Of a stretch of DNA of 64,000 nt, positions 41,985 to 49,750 are shown in pieces. The position numbers and the translations under genes are program-made. Numbering within the stretch: position 1 is the stretch's first letter; each line of letters opens with the position of its first letter. The DNA lies in the NCBI RefSeq assembly GCF_007995245.1, contig NZ_VCBA01000003.1, forward strand, positions 375,184 through 439,183, read 5' to 3'. The notes beneath the pieces were generated by a model. It was not told the origin of the DNA. It did no database searches and was given only the letters and a program-made list of their open reading frames with translations. This DNA is from Tateyamaria sp. syn59 (lineage in GTDB: Bacteria > Pseudomonadota > Alphaproteobacteria > Rhodobacterales > Rhodobacteraceae).

Positions 41985-43049
41985 ATGAAAACGGGCTTTC
42001 GCGGCGCGTTTGTCATCTCCTGGTCGCAAACAGAAGTGGACGGCCTCGAGGCCGCACCGTTGGCATCTCTGGCTGTTGGGGCAGCCTGGGCCTGGCGCGG
42101 CGATCCCGTGCAGGTTGACGGTCCGCAAGATGTGTTGCGCCTGGACAGGGCAGACGGGCAAGAAGACATTCGCAGGCGCGCGGCGCGCATGGTGCATCGG
42201 CTGGTCGGTGCGGCACTGGACAACACGCCGCTCACGCCGGACGTGGCAGAGCGTGATGCCCTGATGCCGGACAGCAGTTTCGTCGTCACGGACGGGGCCA
42301 AGGGCTATACGATTACGGTGATCGAGGTCGGTCGCGATGCGCCGCCGCTCCTGATGTTCCTCGACGAGATACCCCCGCGCAAGACGGATCTGTGGGTGGT
42401 GCACTACCGGATCAAGACGGCCCCGCCGGGGCCGTCATCGGACCCGTCAAGCGGTGTGATCTGCTTTACTCCGGGCACCCGGATCGACACGCCAGATGGC
42501 CCGCGTCTGATAGAAGATCTGCGCGAGGGCGACCGCGTGCAGACCATGGACAACGGCGCCCAAGAGATCCTCTGGGTCGGTAGCCGCCGCATGACCGGCG
42601 CGCGTCTGTTCGCCCTGCCGCAATTGCGGCCCATCCGCATCGCGACCGGTGCCTTGGGCATCGAACGGCCCGATCAGGAATTGCTGGTGTCGCCGGAACA
42701 CCGAATGCTGGTGAAGGGAGACGCGGCCCGTGATCTGTTCAATGCGCCCGAGGTTCTTGTCGCGGCCAAGGACCTGGTGAACGGGTCGACCATCACGGTC
42801 GACGTCAAGGCCCGGTCCGCCACCTACGTGCACCTTCTATTGCCGCGCCACGAGGTGCTGCGCGCCAATGGCGTCGAGACCGAGAGCTTTCACCCCGCAA
42901 ACGCGGCCCTGTCGATGCTGAAGGACGACGACCGTGCCCGTTTGATCGGGGCTGTGCCGGATCTTGCCGAGGATCCGCACAGCTATGGCAGCCATGCCCG
43001 TCGGAACCTGAGCGCGAGCGAGGCCGCGATCCTGAACCACGCCGCGTGA
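41985..43049 (+). CDS. Hint-domain protein
   Basis: The 354-residue protein has a variable N-terminal part and a Hedgehog/intein (Hint) domain starting CFTPGTRIDTPDGPRLIEDL at ~162-181, with REGDRVQTMDNGAQEILWVG and later SPEHRMLVKG (the Hint His block). Roseobacters carry many such proteins; some are secreted autoprocessing proteins, but no C-terminal splice partner is visible here. It has no obvious signal peptide. A possible CtrA site precedes it and a dispersed repeat follows it. Confidence 0.88.
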   Translation: MKTGFRGAFVISWSQTEVDGLEAAPLASLAVGAAWAWRGDPVQVDGPQDVLRLDRADGQEDIRRRAARMVHRLVGAALDNTPLTPDVAERDALMPDSSFVVTDGAKGYTITVIEVGRDAPPLLMFLDEIPPRKTDLWVVHYRIKTAPPGPSSDPSSGVICFTPGTRIDTPDGPRLIEDLREGDRVQTMDNGAQEILWVGSRRMTGARLFALPQLRPIRIATGALGIERPDQELLVSPEHRMLVKGDAARDLFNAPEVLVAAKDLVNGSTITVDVKARSATYVHLLLPRHEVLRANGVETESFHPANAALSMLKDDDRARLIGAVPDLAEDPHSYGSHARRNLSASEAAILNHAA

Positions 43050-43083
43050 TCCAAAGGACACGCTATCGCGCGCCGACATTGTG

Positions 43084-43140
43084 AGGGGGGCTTTGCCCCC
43101 CGGCTGCGCCTCCCCCCAGGATTTTTTTGAAACAGGGAAG
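43084..43140 (+). repeat. Dispersed hairpin/T-tract repeat (intergenic copy)
   Basis: This copy reads GGGGGGCTTTGCCCCCC (hairpin), GGCTGCGCC, TCCCCCCAGGA, seven T, GAAACAGGGAAG, followed by a run of ten G up to 43149. It lies between the convergent Hint and hydroxylase genes and could terminate both. It is the best intergenic match to the in-frame block of xdhB. Confidence 0.82.
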
Positions 43141-43150
43141 GGGGGGGGGA

Positions 43151-44080
43151 TCAGGTGAAGCCGGGCGTGCCCTTGTCTTCGGGCGTGCGGGTGAGGTGTT
43201 TGGCCTTGATATCCTCTGACATGTCGCGGGAGCCATCGTGGCTCCAACCCGGCGGAGCCACCGCGTAAAGCAGGCGCTGTTTCAGGGTGAGGCCGCGTTG
43301 CGTGATGTCTTTCCAGATGCCCACCCATTCGTGGAACGCGACCCGGATCGGGTTGAAGGTGCCGATATTCTGGACCAGTCCGTAGTCCGGTTTTTCGCTG
43401 TCGAGTTCAGGCACGAAGGTGCCGAACAGCTTGTCCCAGGTGATGAAGACGCCAGCATAGTTGGCATCGAGATAGCGCGCGTTGCGGCCGTGGTGGACGC
43501 GGTGGTGGCTGGGGGTGTTCATGATCGCTTCGAACCAGCGCGGCATGCGTCCGATCGCTTCGGTGTGGATCCAGAATTGGTAGATCAGGTTCAGACCGCC
43601 GACGAACAGGACCATGGCCGGGTGAAAGCCCAGCAGGATCAGCGGTGCGCGGACCACCATCATGAAGGTAAAGGTGCCCGTCCATGTCTGGCGCAGCGCG
43701 GTCGTAAGGTTGTAGTGCTGGGACGAGTGGTGGTTGACGTGGCTGGCCCAGACCCAACGGATGCGGTGCCCGAAGCGGTGGACCCAGTAGTAGCGGAAGT
43801 CGTCTAGGACGAAGCAGAGCAGGACCACCCAGACGCTGGCGCCGAGATCGAACGGCGTGATTGTCCAGAGCCACATGAAAAAGCCCCAGGCGATGAACCC
43901 CAGCAGGATGCCCGAGGCGACGTTGCCCGCGCCCATGATCAGGGAGGTAACGGCATCGCGCGTCTCGTACCGGCCGCCGCGGCCCTTGATCACGATCCAT
44001 GTCAACTCGATGGCGATGGCGGCGATGAAGAAGGGGACGGCGAAATTCACGACGTCGGGGTAAGTGAGGTCTGCCATCAT
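43151..44080 (-). CDS. Fatty acid hydroxylase / sterol desaturase family protein
   Basis: The 309-residue di-iron membrane enzyme has several hydrophobic segments and the histidine clusters of the family: HRFGH, HVNHHSSQHYN and SHHRVHHG, plus HTEAIG. It hydroxylates or desaturates a lipid in the inner membrane using oxygen. Its ATG overlaps the stop of the small upstream gene (ATGA; an ATG at 44077 is equally possible). The substrate (fatty acid, hopanoid or sterol-like lipid) cannot be told. Confidence 0.9.
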   Translation of the reverse strand: MMADLTYPDVVNFAVPFFIAAIAIELTWIVIKGRGGRYETRDAVTSLIMGAGNVASGILLGFIAWGFFMWLWTITPFDLGASVWVVLLCFVLDDFRYYWVHRFGHRIRWVWASHVNHHSSQHYNLTTALRQTWTGTFTFMMVVRAPLILLGFHPAMVLFVGGLNLIYQFWIHTEAIGRMPRWFEAIMNTPSHHRVHHGRNARYLDANYAGVFITWDKLFGTFVPELDSEKPDYGLVQNIGTFNPIRVAFHEWVGIWKDITQRGLTLKQRLLYAVAPPGWSHDGSRDMSEDIKAKHLTRTPEDKGTPGFT

Positions 44081-44466
44081 GTGTGAGCCATCCAGTCTTG
44101 CCACGCGCTGTGTTCCTGTGGCGTGAGGGTAAGCCGCACTTTGGGCGCGGCATAATCGTTGAGATGCAGGGTGGAGGTGTCGCCGGCGCGCGTCAGTGTC
44201 TCGCTGCCGGTGAGGCGACGTGCGCAGCTGTCGGCGCCCATCTGCCAGAGCACGCCGGGGCCCTGATCCGTCGTGATCCGGGCGGCCCTGCCGTCGGTGG
44301 TGACCGTAATCGCTTTGACCGCGTCGTCGGGGTGCGCGCGGTGCCATGCCTCTTGGGCCGTTTGGGACGTGAAGGGGGTGGCGCGGGACAGGCCCAACAG
44401 GTGCAGCGCGAGCGCGATGCCCGCGATGCCGCCAACCACCAAAATCAACAGGATGTGCAAGGGCAC
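44077..44466 (-). CDS. Single-pass membrane protein (unknown)
   Basis: The 129-residue protein has one N-terminal transmembrane helix (residues 4-26) followed by a soluble, probably periplasmic domain with TPFTSQTAQEAWHRAHPDD and two cysteine-free beta-rich stretches. I do not recognise a family. It overlaps the hydroxylase gene, so the two are probably co-expressed and may work together at the membrane. Confidence 0.7.
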   Translation of the reverse strand: MPLHILLILVVGGIAGIALALHLLGLSRATPFTSQTAQEAWHRAHPDDAVKAITVTTDGRAARITTDQGPGVLWQMGADSCARRLTGSETLTRAGDTSTLHLNDYAAPKVRLTLTPQEHSAWQDWMAHT

Positions 44467-44556
44467 GGCCTGATCCTCCCGCGCGCAGTTCAGCGGACGC
44501 GGGGTTGGATCGTCAAGCGTGGCGTGGCGTCAGTTTGTTGCCCCGGCACGTGTAAC

Positions 44557-44574
44557 GGTTACCCGTGGGTAACC
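44557..44574. promoter_or_regulatory. 18-bp palindrome with neighbouring TTAAC motifs
   Basis: GGTTACCCGTGGGTAACC has perfect 8-bp arms. It lies 91 bp upstream of the small membrane-protein/hydroxylase operon and is followed by GTTAACGCTTGTTAA. It looks like an operator, regulator unknown. Confidence 0.5.
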
Positions 44575-44620
44575 TAACATATTGTTAACGCTTGTTAAAT
44601 TTTGGTTGCAGCACCGCGCG

Positions 44621-45187
44621 CTAGCTGCTTTCGGCACCAATCAAGGAGGCGATGATGGCCTTGGCGCTGTCGGATGACCAGTCGGCATCGCCGCGCAGGC
44701 GGGCGATCTCGCGCCCCTCGGGGTCGATGATCACGGTAATGGGCAGGCCGAAGACGCCCATCTGGGCGGCCAGCTTTTGCTTGGGGTCCTGATGGCGGGG
44801 CAGGTTGGTGGCGTTGATCTCCTCCAGGAACTTGACGATGGCGGCCGGATTGTTGCGGCCGGTGGCGATTGTGACGACCTCGAAATCATCACCGCCGAAC
44901 TCGGTCTGCAATTCGGACAGCATCGGCATTTCGTGCCGGCAGGGCGCGCACCACGTGGCCCAGAAGTTCACCAGGATGTGCTTGCCTTCGTAATCGGCGA
45001 GCGAACCGGTGCCCGCGCCGTCGGCCAGATCGAAGGGCTGGTTCGACACCGCCTCGGGCGTGCCGTGGAAGATCAGCTTTTTCATGTCGCCGTCGCGCAA
45101 GGCCTCTGCTGCTGAAGTGTCAGCGAGTGCAGGAATTGCGCCCACGCTCAGGGCCATGTAGAGGGCTGCGGTAACAAGCTTTTTCAT
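44621..45187 (-). CDS. TlpA-family thiol-disulfide oxidoreductase
   Basis: The predicted 188-residue periplasmic thioredoxin-like protein has a signal peptide ending ALADT and the active site [13 protein letters not shown] (CxxC at ~84-87), with the cis-Pro region [15 protein letters not shown]. It probably reduces disulfides in the periplasm, for example for cytochrome c or copper-site maturation. The ATG at 45187 follows GAGGAAG. It is divergent from argH with only 24 bp between start codons. Confidence 0.9.
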   Translation of the reverse strand: MKKLVTAALYMALSVGAIPALADTSAAEALRDGDMKKLIFHGTPEAVSNQPFDLADGAGTGSLADYEGKHILVNFWATWCAPCRHEMPMLSELQTEFGGDDFEVVTIATGRNNPAAIVKFLEEINATNLPRHQDPKQKLAAQMGVFGLPITVIIDPEGREIARLRGDADWSSDSAKAIIASLIGAESS

Positions 45188-45211
45188 GATCTTCCTCAAG
45201 GTGCCACGTTC

Positions 45212-46603
45212 ATGTCCGACAAGACCGCAAATCAGATGTGGGGGGGCCGGTTTGCAGCAGGTCCAGATGCGATCATGGAGGCAATTAATGCCTCGATCGG
45301 GTTTGACCAGCGCATGGCGTCCCAGGACATTGCAGGCTCGCGGGCCCATGCCGCCATGTTGGGCGCCACCGGCATCCTGAGTGATAAGGATGTGGAGGCG
45401 ATCCGGGAAGGGCTGCTCACGGTCTTGTCAGAAATTGAGGCGGGGACGTTTGAGTTTTCCACCGCGCTTGAAGATATTCACATGAATGTGGAGGCGCGGC
45501 TGAAAGAGGTGATTGGTGAGCCTGCGGGGCGGCTGCATACGGGGCGGTCGCGGAACGATCAGGTGGCGACCGATTTCAAGTTGTGGGTGCGCGACCAGTT
45601 TGATGCGGCTGAGAGCGCTCTGTTGTCGCTGATCGCAGCGCTGCTGGATCAGGCAGAGACGGGGGCCGATTGGGTCATGCCGGGCTTTACCCATTTGCAG
45701 ACGGCGCAACCGGTGACCTGGGGCCATCACATGATGGCCTATGTTGAGATGTTTGGCCGCGATCTGTCCCGTGTGCGCGATGCGCGGGCGCGGATGAATG
45801 AAAGCCCCTTGGGCGCTGCGGCCTTGGCAGGGACGTCGTTCCCGATTGATCGGCAGATGACGGCAGAGGCGCTGGGCTTTGACCGCCCTGCGGCCAATTC
45901 GCTGGATGCGGTGAGCGACCGGGATTTCGCGCTGGAGTTTTTGGGCACGGCGAGCATTTGCGCCATGCACCTGAGCCGTTTTGCCGAAGAGTTGGTTATC
46001 TGGTCGTCGGCCCAGTTCCGCTTTGTCACGCTGTCGGATCGGTTTTCGACCGGGTCGTCCATCATGCCGCAGAAGAAGAACCCTGATGCCGCCGAGTTGA
46101 TCCGGGCCAAGGTGGGCCGGATTTTTGGTGCGAACACGGGCCTGATGATGGTGATGAAGGGGCTGCCGCTGACCTATTCCAAGGACATGCAGGAAGACAA
46201 GGAACAGGTCTTTGACGCCGCCGACAACTGGATGCTGGCGCTGGCGGCGATGGACGGGATGGTGCGGGACATGACCGCCAATCGCGAGAGCCTTGCGACT
46301 GCTGCCGGGTCGGGCTTTTCTACCGCGACCGACCTGGCCGACTGGCTGGTGCGGGTGCTGGGCCTGCCCTTCCGTGACGCGCATCACATCACCGGCAGCC
46401 TTGTGGCGCTGGCTGAGGCCGAGGGCTGCGATTTGCCCGATCTGACGCTGGAACAGATGAAAACGGCGCATGAGGGCATCACCGACGACGTGTTCACCGT
46501 TTTGAGCGTGGAAAATTCCGTCGGATCGCGTACAAGTTACGGAGGCACTGCGCCGGCCCAGGTGCGCGCGCAGGTTGCCCGGTGGAGAGAGGTGATCGCA
46601 TGA
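45212..46603 (+). CDS. argH: Argininosuccinate lyase
   Basis: The 463-residue enzyme cleaves argininosuccinate to arginine and fumarate, the last step of arginine biosynthesis. It begins [20 protein letters not shown] and has [17 protein letters not shown] and the superfamily signature [12 protein letters not shown] (~281-292). Length and motifs are normal. The stop overlaps the start of a small lipoprotein gene (ATGA), and the five genes to lysA run in the same direction. Confidence 0.97.
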   Translation: MSDKTANQMWGGRFAAGPDAIMEAINASIGFDQRMASQDIAGSRAHAAMLGATGILSDKDVEAIREGLLTVLSEIEAGTFEFSTALEDIHMNVEARLKEVIGEPAGRLHTGRSRNDQVATDFKLWVRDQFDAAESALLSLIAALLDQAETGADWVMPGFTHLQTAQPVTWGHHMMAYVEMFGRDLSRVRDARARMNESPLGAAALAGTSFPIDRQMTAEALGFDRPAANSLDAVSDRDFALEFLGTASICAMHLSRFAEELVIWSSAQFRFVTLSDRFSTGSSIMPQKKNPDAAELIRAKVGRIFGANTGLMMVMKGLPLTYSKDMQEDKEQVFDAADNWMLALAAMDGMVRDMTANRESLATAAGSGFSTATDLADWLVRVLGLPFRDAHHITGSLVALAEAEGCDLPDLTLEQMKTAHEGITDDVFTVLSVENSVGSRTSYGGTAPAQVRAQVARWREVIA

Positions 46604-46776
46604 TCCGTGTTCTTTGTGTCCTGTCGCTGTTGTTTGTCGCCGCCTGTGGCGCCGATGGCGAGCCGGTGCAGCCCACGGGTGGCGTGACCATCGGCGTGGG
46701 ATCGAACGGCGTGCATGCGGGTGGCACGGTCGGCGTGCGGCGCGGGCCGCTGTCTGTCGGTGTGAGCCTGTTCTGA
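46600..46776 (+). CDS. Small lipoprotein
   Basis: The 58-residue precursor has a type II signal peptide with lipobox FVAAC (Cys ~15), followed by a short Gly/Val-rich tail ([20 protein letters not shown]). The mature peptide would be only about 43 residues. Such mini-lipoproteins after argH are seen in related genomes (from memory); function unknown. Its ATG overlaps the argH stop. Confidence 0.75.
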   Translation: MIRVLCVLSLLFVAACGADGEPVQPTGGVTIGVGSNGVHAGGTVGVRRGPLSVGVSLF

Positions 46777-46779
46777 GCC

Positions 46780-47097
46780 ATGGCCCCGGTACGCATCGTC
46801 TATCTCGCCCTCGCCGTTTGGGGCGCCATTCACCCGATGTACTATTTCATCAGCTGGTTTCAGGCGAACACCTGGGACATCATGGCGATGGTCGATGCGT
46901 GGCATGTGAATGCCGCCACCAGCGGGCTGGTGTGGGATCTGACGATTGCGGCGGCGGCGTTGACGGTCTGGATTATCTCGGAAGTGGCGGTGCGTCGGAA
47001 CTGGCTAGCGCTGATCGCGATCCCGGCGACGTTTTGCATCGGGGTGAGTTGCGGCTTGCCCCTGTACCTGTTCCTGCGGTCGCGGCCCATTCAATAA
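46780..47097 (+). CDS. DUF2834 membrane protein
   Basis: The 105-residue inner-membrane protein has three hydrophobic helices and the DUF2834 opening YLALAVWGAIHPMYYFISWF (~8-27), with SGLVWDLTIAAAALTVW in the second helix. Function unknown. It starts 3 bp after the small lipoprotein stop and is probably co-transcribed with argH. Confidence 0.8.
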   Translation: MAPVRIVYLALAVWGAIHPMYYFISWFQANTWDIMAMVDAWHVNAATSGLVWDLTIAAAALTVWIISEVAVRRNWLALIAIPATFCIGVSCGLPLYLFLRSRPIQ

Positions 47098-47186
47098 AAT
47101 CTGACCTTTTGCGGCCCTAATTTCGCCCAAATCCTCGGTATTGTTTCGACCGCAGGCACAATGCGTTCGAGCAGAGGACAGATTTT

Positions 47187-48374
47187 ATGGAACAGACAGC
47201 GCCCAAGGCCCTTTTGGCGGCACCGGCCAATCCCATTCCCCCCGCCCCCCAGATGATTGTCGACGTGGCCCGCGCCCATGGCGTCAGCCCGTTCCGCCAG
47301 ATGCGCGAGATGTGGGCGCTGCGCCGGGGTCAGAGCCGGATGCGGGCGGATGAGTATCACACGTCGGGTGTCTATGATCCTGCGCTGTCGATGGACGACA
47401 AGAAGACATTCGTGGGCGAGATGGGCAGCTTTCGGCTGAACAACCGGTTGTCGCCCCTGGATCTGACGCCGATGCGTGCGTTTATCCGTGACAAGGCGAT
47501 GTATGCGGCACTGCTGGAACGTCTGGGCGCGCGGACGACGCACACGCAGGCTCTGGTGCATCCCAACCGTGCATGCGGCACCATTCCGGTGCTGCGCGAT
47601 CCGCAGGCGGTTGTGGCGTTTCTGAAAAATGAAGCGGACTATCCGCTGTTCGGTAAGCCCTGCGAGGGGTCCAAGAGCGTGGGCTCCGCCCTGATCACGG
47701 GGCTTGAGGGTGACATGCTGCGTCTGGGCAACGGGCGCGAGGTGGACCTTGAGGGGTTCGCGCATGAGCTGGTGGAGGATTATCCCGAGGGGTTCATCCT
47801 GCAATCCGCCGTGCAGCAGCATCCTGATATGACAGCCATCACCGGTCCTGCCGTTGGCACGTTGCGTGTTGTGACCCTGCGGGACGAGCAGGGCGCCAAG
47901 GTGCTTTACTCGCTGTGGAAGCTGCCGTCGCCGTCGGCGATGTCCGACAATTTCTGGCAGGCGGGGTCGATGGTCGCCCAGGTGGGCGACGACGGGGTTG
48001 TGAGCCGCTGCAAGCGCGGCACGGGTCTGGCCGCCGAGTGGATCGAGACGCATCCGGTGAGCGGGCAGCCCATTGTCGGCGCGCAGATCCCACATTGGGA
48101 TGCGGTGCAGAAACTGGCGACGGACAACCACATGCTGTTCCCGGATTTCGGCGTGTTCGGTTGGGACATCGCGATTGATGCGGATGGCCCGCTGGTCATC
48201 GAGTGCAACGCGAACCCGTTTCACATGCTCTATCAGCTTGCCACGGGCGAGGGGGTGCTGAACGCACGGCACATGCCCGCCTTTGACGCGGCCATCGCCT
48301 GTTCGGCGGCGATCAAGTCGAGCCGTATCGCGATGGAAAAAGCGCGTAAAAAGGCTGGCGATCTGGCGCGCTAA
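47187..48374 (+). CDS. ATP-grasp domain protein (sugar-transfer-associated type)
   Basis: The 395-residue protein has an ATP-grasp fold: a central LFGKPCEGSKSVGSALI strand-loop (~155-171) that would bind ATP, LQSAVQQHPDMTAITG, and a C-terminal metal-binding segment GWDIAIDADGPLVIECNANP (~325-344). It resembles the family found with sugar-transfer and polysaccharide genes and alpha-L-glutamate ligase-like enzymes. Substrates unknown. It lies between argH and lysA on the same strand, with GAGGA before the ATG. Confidence 0.82.
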   Translation: MEQTAPKALLAAPANPIPPAPQMIVDVARAHGVSPFRQMREMWALRRGQSRMRADEYHTSGVYDPALSMDDKKTFVGEMGSFRLNNRLSPLDLTPMRAFIRDKAMYAALLERLGARTTHTQALVHPNRACGTIPVLRDPQAVVAFLKNEADYPLFGKPCEGSKSVGSALITGLEGDMLRLGNGREVDLEGFAHELVEDYPEGFILQSAVQQHPDMTAITGPAVGTLRVVTLRDEQGAKVLYSLWKLPSPSAMSDNFWQAGSMVAQVGDDGVVSRCKRGTGLAAEWIETHPVSGQPIVGAQIPHWDAVQKLATDNHMLFPDFGVFGWDIAIDADGPLVIECNANPFHMLYQLATGEGVLNARHMPAFDAAIACSAAIKSSRIAMEKARKKAGDLAR

Positions 48375-48388
48375 GCAATTGAAGCCGG

Positions 48389-48412
48389 GCGCCTGCTGAA
48401 TTAGGCAGGCGC
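48389..48412 (+). promoter_or_regulatory. Hairpin immediately before the lysA start codon
   Basis: A perfect 8-bp stem (GCGCCTGC / GCAGGCGC, loop TGAATTAG) ends two bases before the lysA ATG and buries the only purine-rich stretch (AGGCAGG) that could act as a ribosome site. No U-run follows, so a simple terminator is unlikely. It could be translational control of lysine biosynthesis. Confidence 0.5.
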
Positions 48413-48414
48413 TC

Positions 48415-49680
48415 ATGGATCATTTTCTCTACCGCGATGGCGTCCTGCACGCCGAGGATGTGCCGGTGGCCGATATTGCGGCTGCCGTGGGCACGCCGTT
48501 CTATGTCTACTCGACAGCGACGCTCTTGCGCCACTTCACACTGTTTGATGAGGCGCTTGATGGCATGGACCATCTGGTGTGCTACGCGATGAAGGCGGCG
48601 AGCAACCAGGCGATCCTCAAGACGCTGGCGCAGGCGGGTGCGGGCATGGATGTGGTGTCGGGTGGTGAATACGCGCGCGCAAAGGCAGCTGGCGTGCCGG
48701 GTGACAAGATCGTGTTTTCCGGCGTGGGCAAGACCGCGGACGAGATCCGCATGGCGCTGACCGGTGGCATCCGCCAGTTCAACGTGGAATCCGAGCCGGA
48801 GATGGAGGTGCTGAATCGCGTCGCTGGCGAAATGGGTGCCGTTGCCCCCATCACCATTCGCGTGAACCCGGATGTGGATGCCAAGACCCACGCCAAGATC
48901 GCGACCGGCAAGTCGGAGAACAAGTTTGGCATTCCGATTGCGCGGGCGCGCGAGGTCTATGCCATGGCGGGGGCGATGGAGCACCTCGATGTCATCGGCA
49001 TCGACGTTCACATCGGGTCGCAACTGACCGAACTGGCGCCGTTTGAGCTGGCCTATCAGAAGGTCGCGGAACTGACGGTGCAGCTGCGCGAGGACGGCCA
49101 CGACATTCGCCGCCTTGATCTGGGCGGCGGGCTGGGCATTCCCTATGCCCGCTCGAACGAGGCGCCGCCGTTGCCCACGGATTATGGCGCGCTGATCAAG
49201 CGCACGGTCGGGCATCTGGGCTGCGAGGTCGAGATTGAGCCGGGCCGGCTGATTTCCGGCAATGCCGGGCTGATGGTGTCCGAGGTCATCTATGTCAAAT
49301 CCGGCGAGGGGCGCGATTTTCTGATCCTCGATGGGGCCATGAACGACCTCATCCGGCCCGCGATGTACGAAGCCTATCACGATATCGTGCCGGTCATCGA
49401 ACCGGCGCCGGGTGCTGAACAGGCGCCTTATGACATCGTTGGCCCGGTCTGCGAATCTGGGGACACCTTTGCCAAGCAGCGGATGATGCCACCGCTGAGC
49501 GCTGGTGACCTTGTCGCCTTCCGCTCCGCTGGCGCATATGGCGCAGTAATGAGCAGCGAGTACAACACGCGACCACTTATTCCTGAAGTTCTGGTTCACG
49601 GTGATCAATACGCGGTGATCCGCGCACGCCCGACCTTTGACGAAATGATAAATCGCGATACCATCCCTGAATGGCTCTGA
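48415..49680 (+). CDS. lysA: Diaminopimelate decarboxylase
   Basis: The 421-residue PLP enzyme makes lysine from meso-diaminopimelate. The PLP lysine is in VCYAMKAASNQAILK (~59-61), with SGGEYARAKAAGV, the glycine loop DLGGGLGI and the substrate-specific VCESGDTFAKQR near residue 343. Family length is normal. The start codon sits directly behind a hairpin that covers the ribosome-binding region. Confidence 0.97.
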   Translation: MDHFLYRDGVLHAEDVPVADIAAAVGTPFYVYSTATLLRHFTLFDEALDGMDHLVCYAMKAASNQAILKTLAQAGAGMDVVSGGEYARAKAAGVPGDKIVFSGVGKTADEIRMALTGGIRQFNVESEPEMEVLNRVAGEMGAVAPITIRVNPDVDAKTHAKIATGKSENKFGIPIARAREVYAMAGAMEHLDVIGIDVHIGSQLTELAPFELAYQKVAELTVQLREDGHDIRRLDLGGGLGIPYARSNEAPPLPTDYGALIKRTVGHLGCEVEIEPGRLISGNAGLMVSEVIYVKSGEGRDFLILDGAMNDLIRPAMYEAYHDIVPVIEPAPGAEQAPYDIVGPVCESGDTFAKQRMMPPLSAGDLVAFRSAGAYGAVMSSEYNTRPLIPEVLVHGDQYAVIRARPTFDEMINRDTIPEWL

Positions 49681-49750
49681 TCCGATCAGTGCCTATATGA
49701 GGCTGAGGGCGCTATAACGTGGCCCGCGCCACCGACAAGGGACGCGACAC

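Noticed and set aside
41985-43049. Intein or self-splicing protein
   Set aside because: The Hint domain is C-terminal without a following extein and without a clear terminal His-Asn motif.
44584-44600. Full CtrA site (TTAACGCTTGTTAA)
   Set aside because: The spacing between the TTAA halves is 6, not 7, so it does not fit the consensus.
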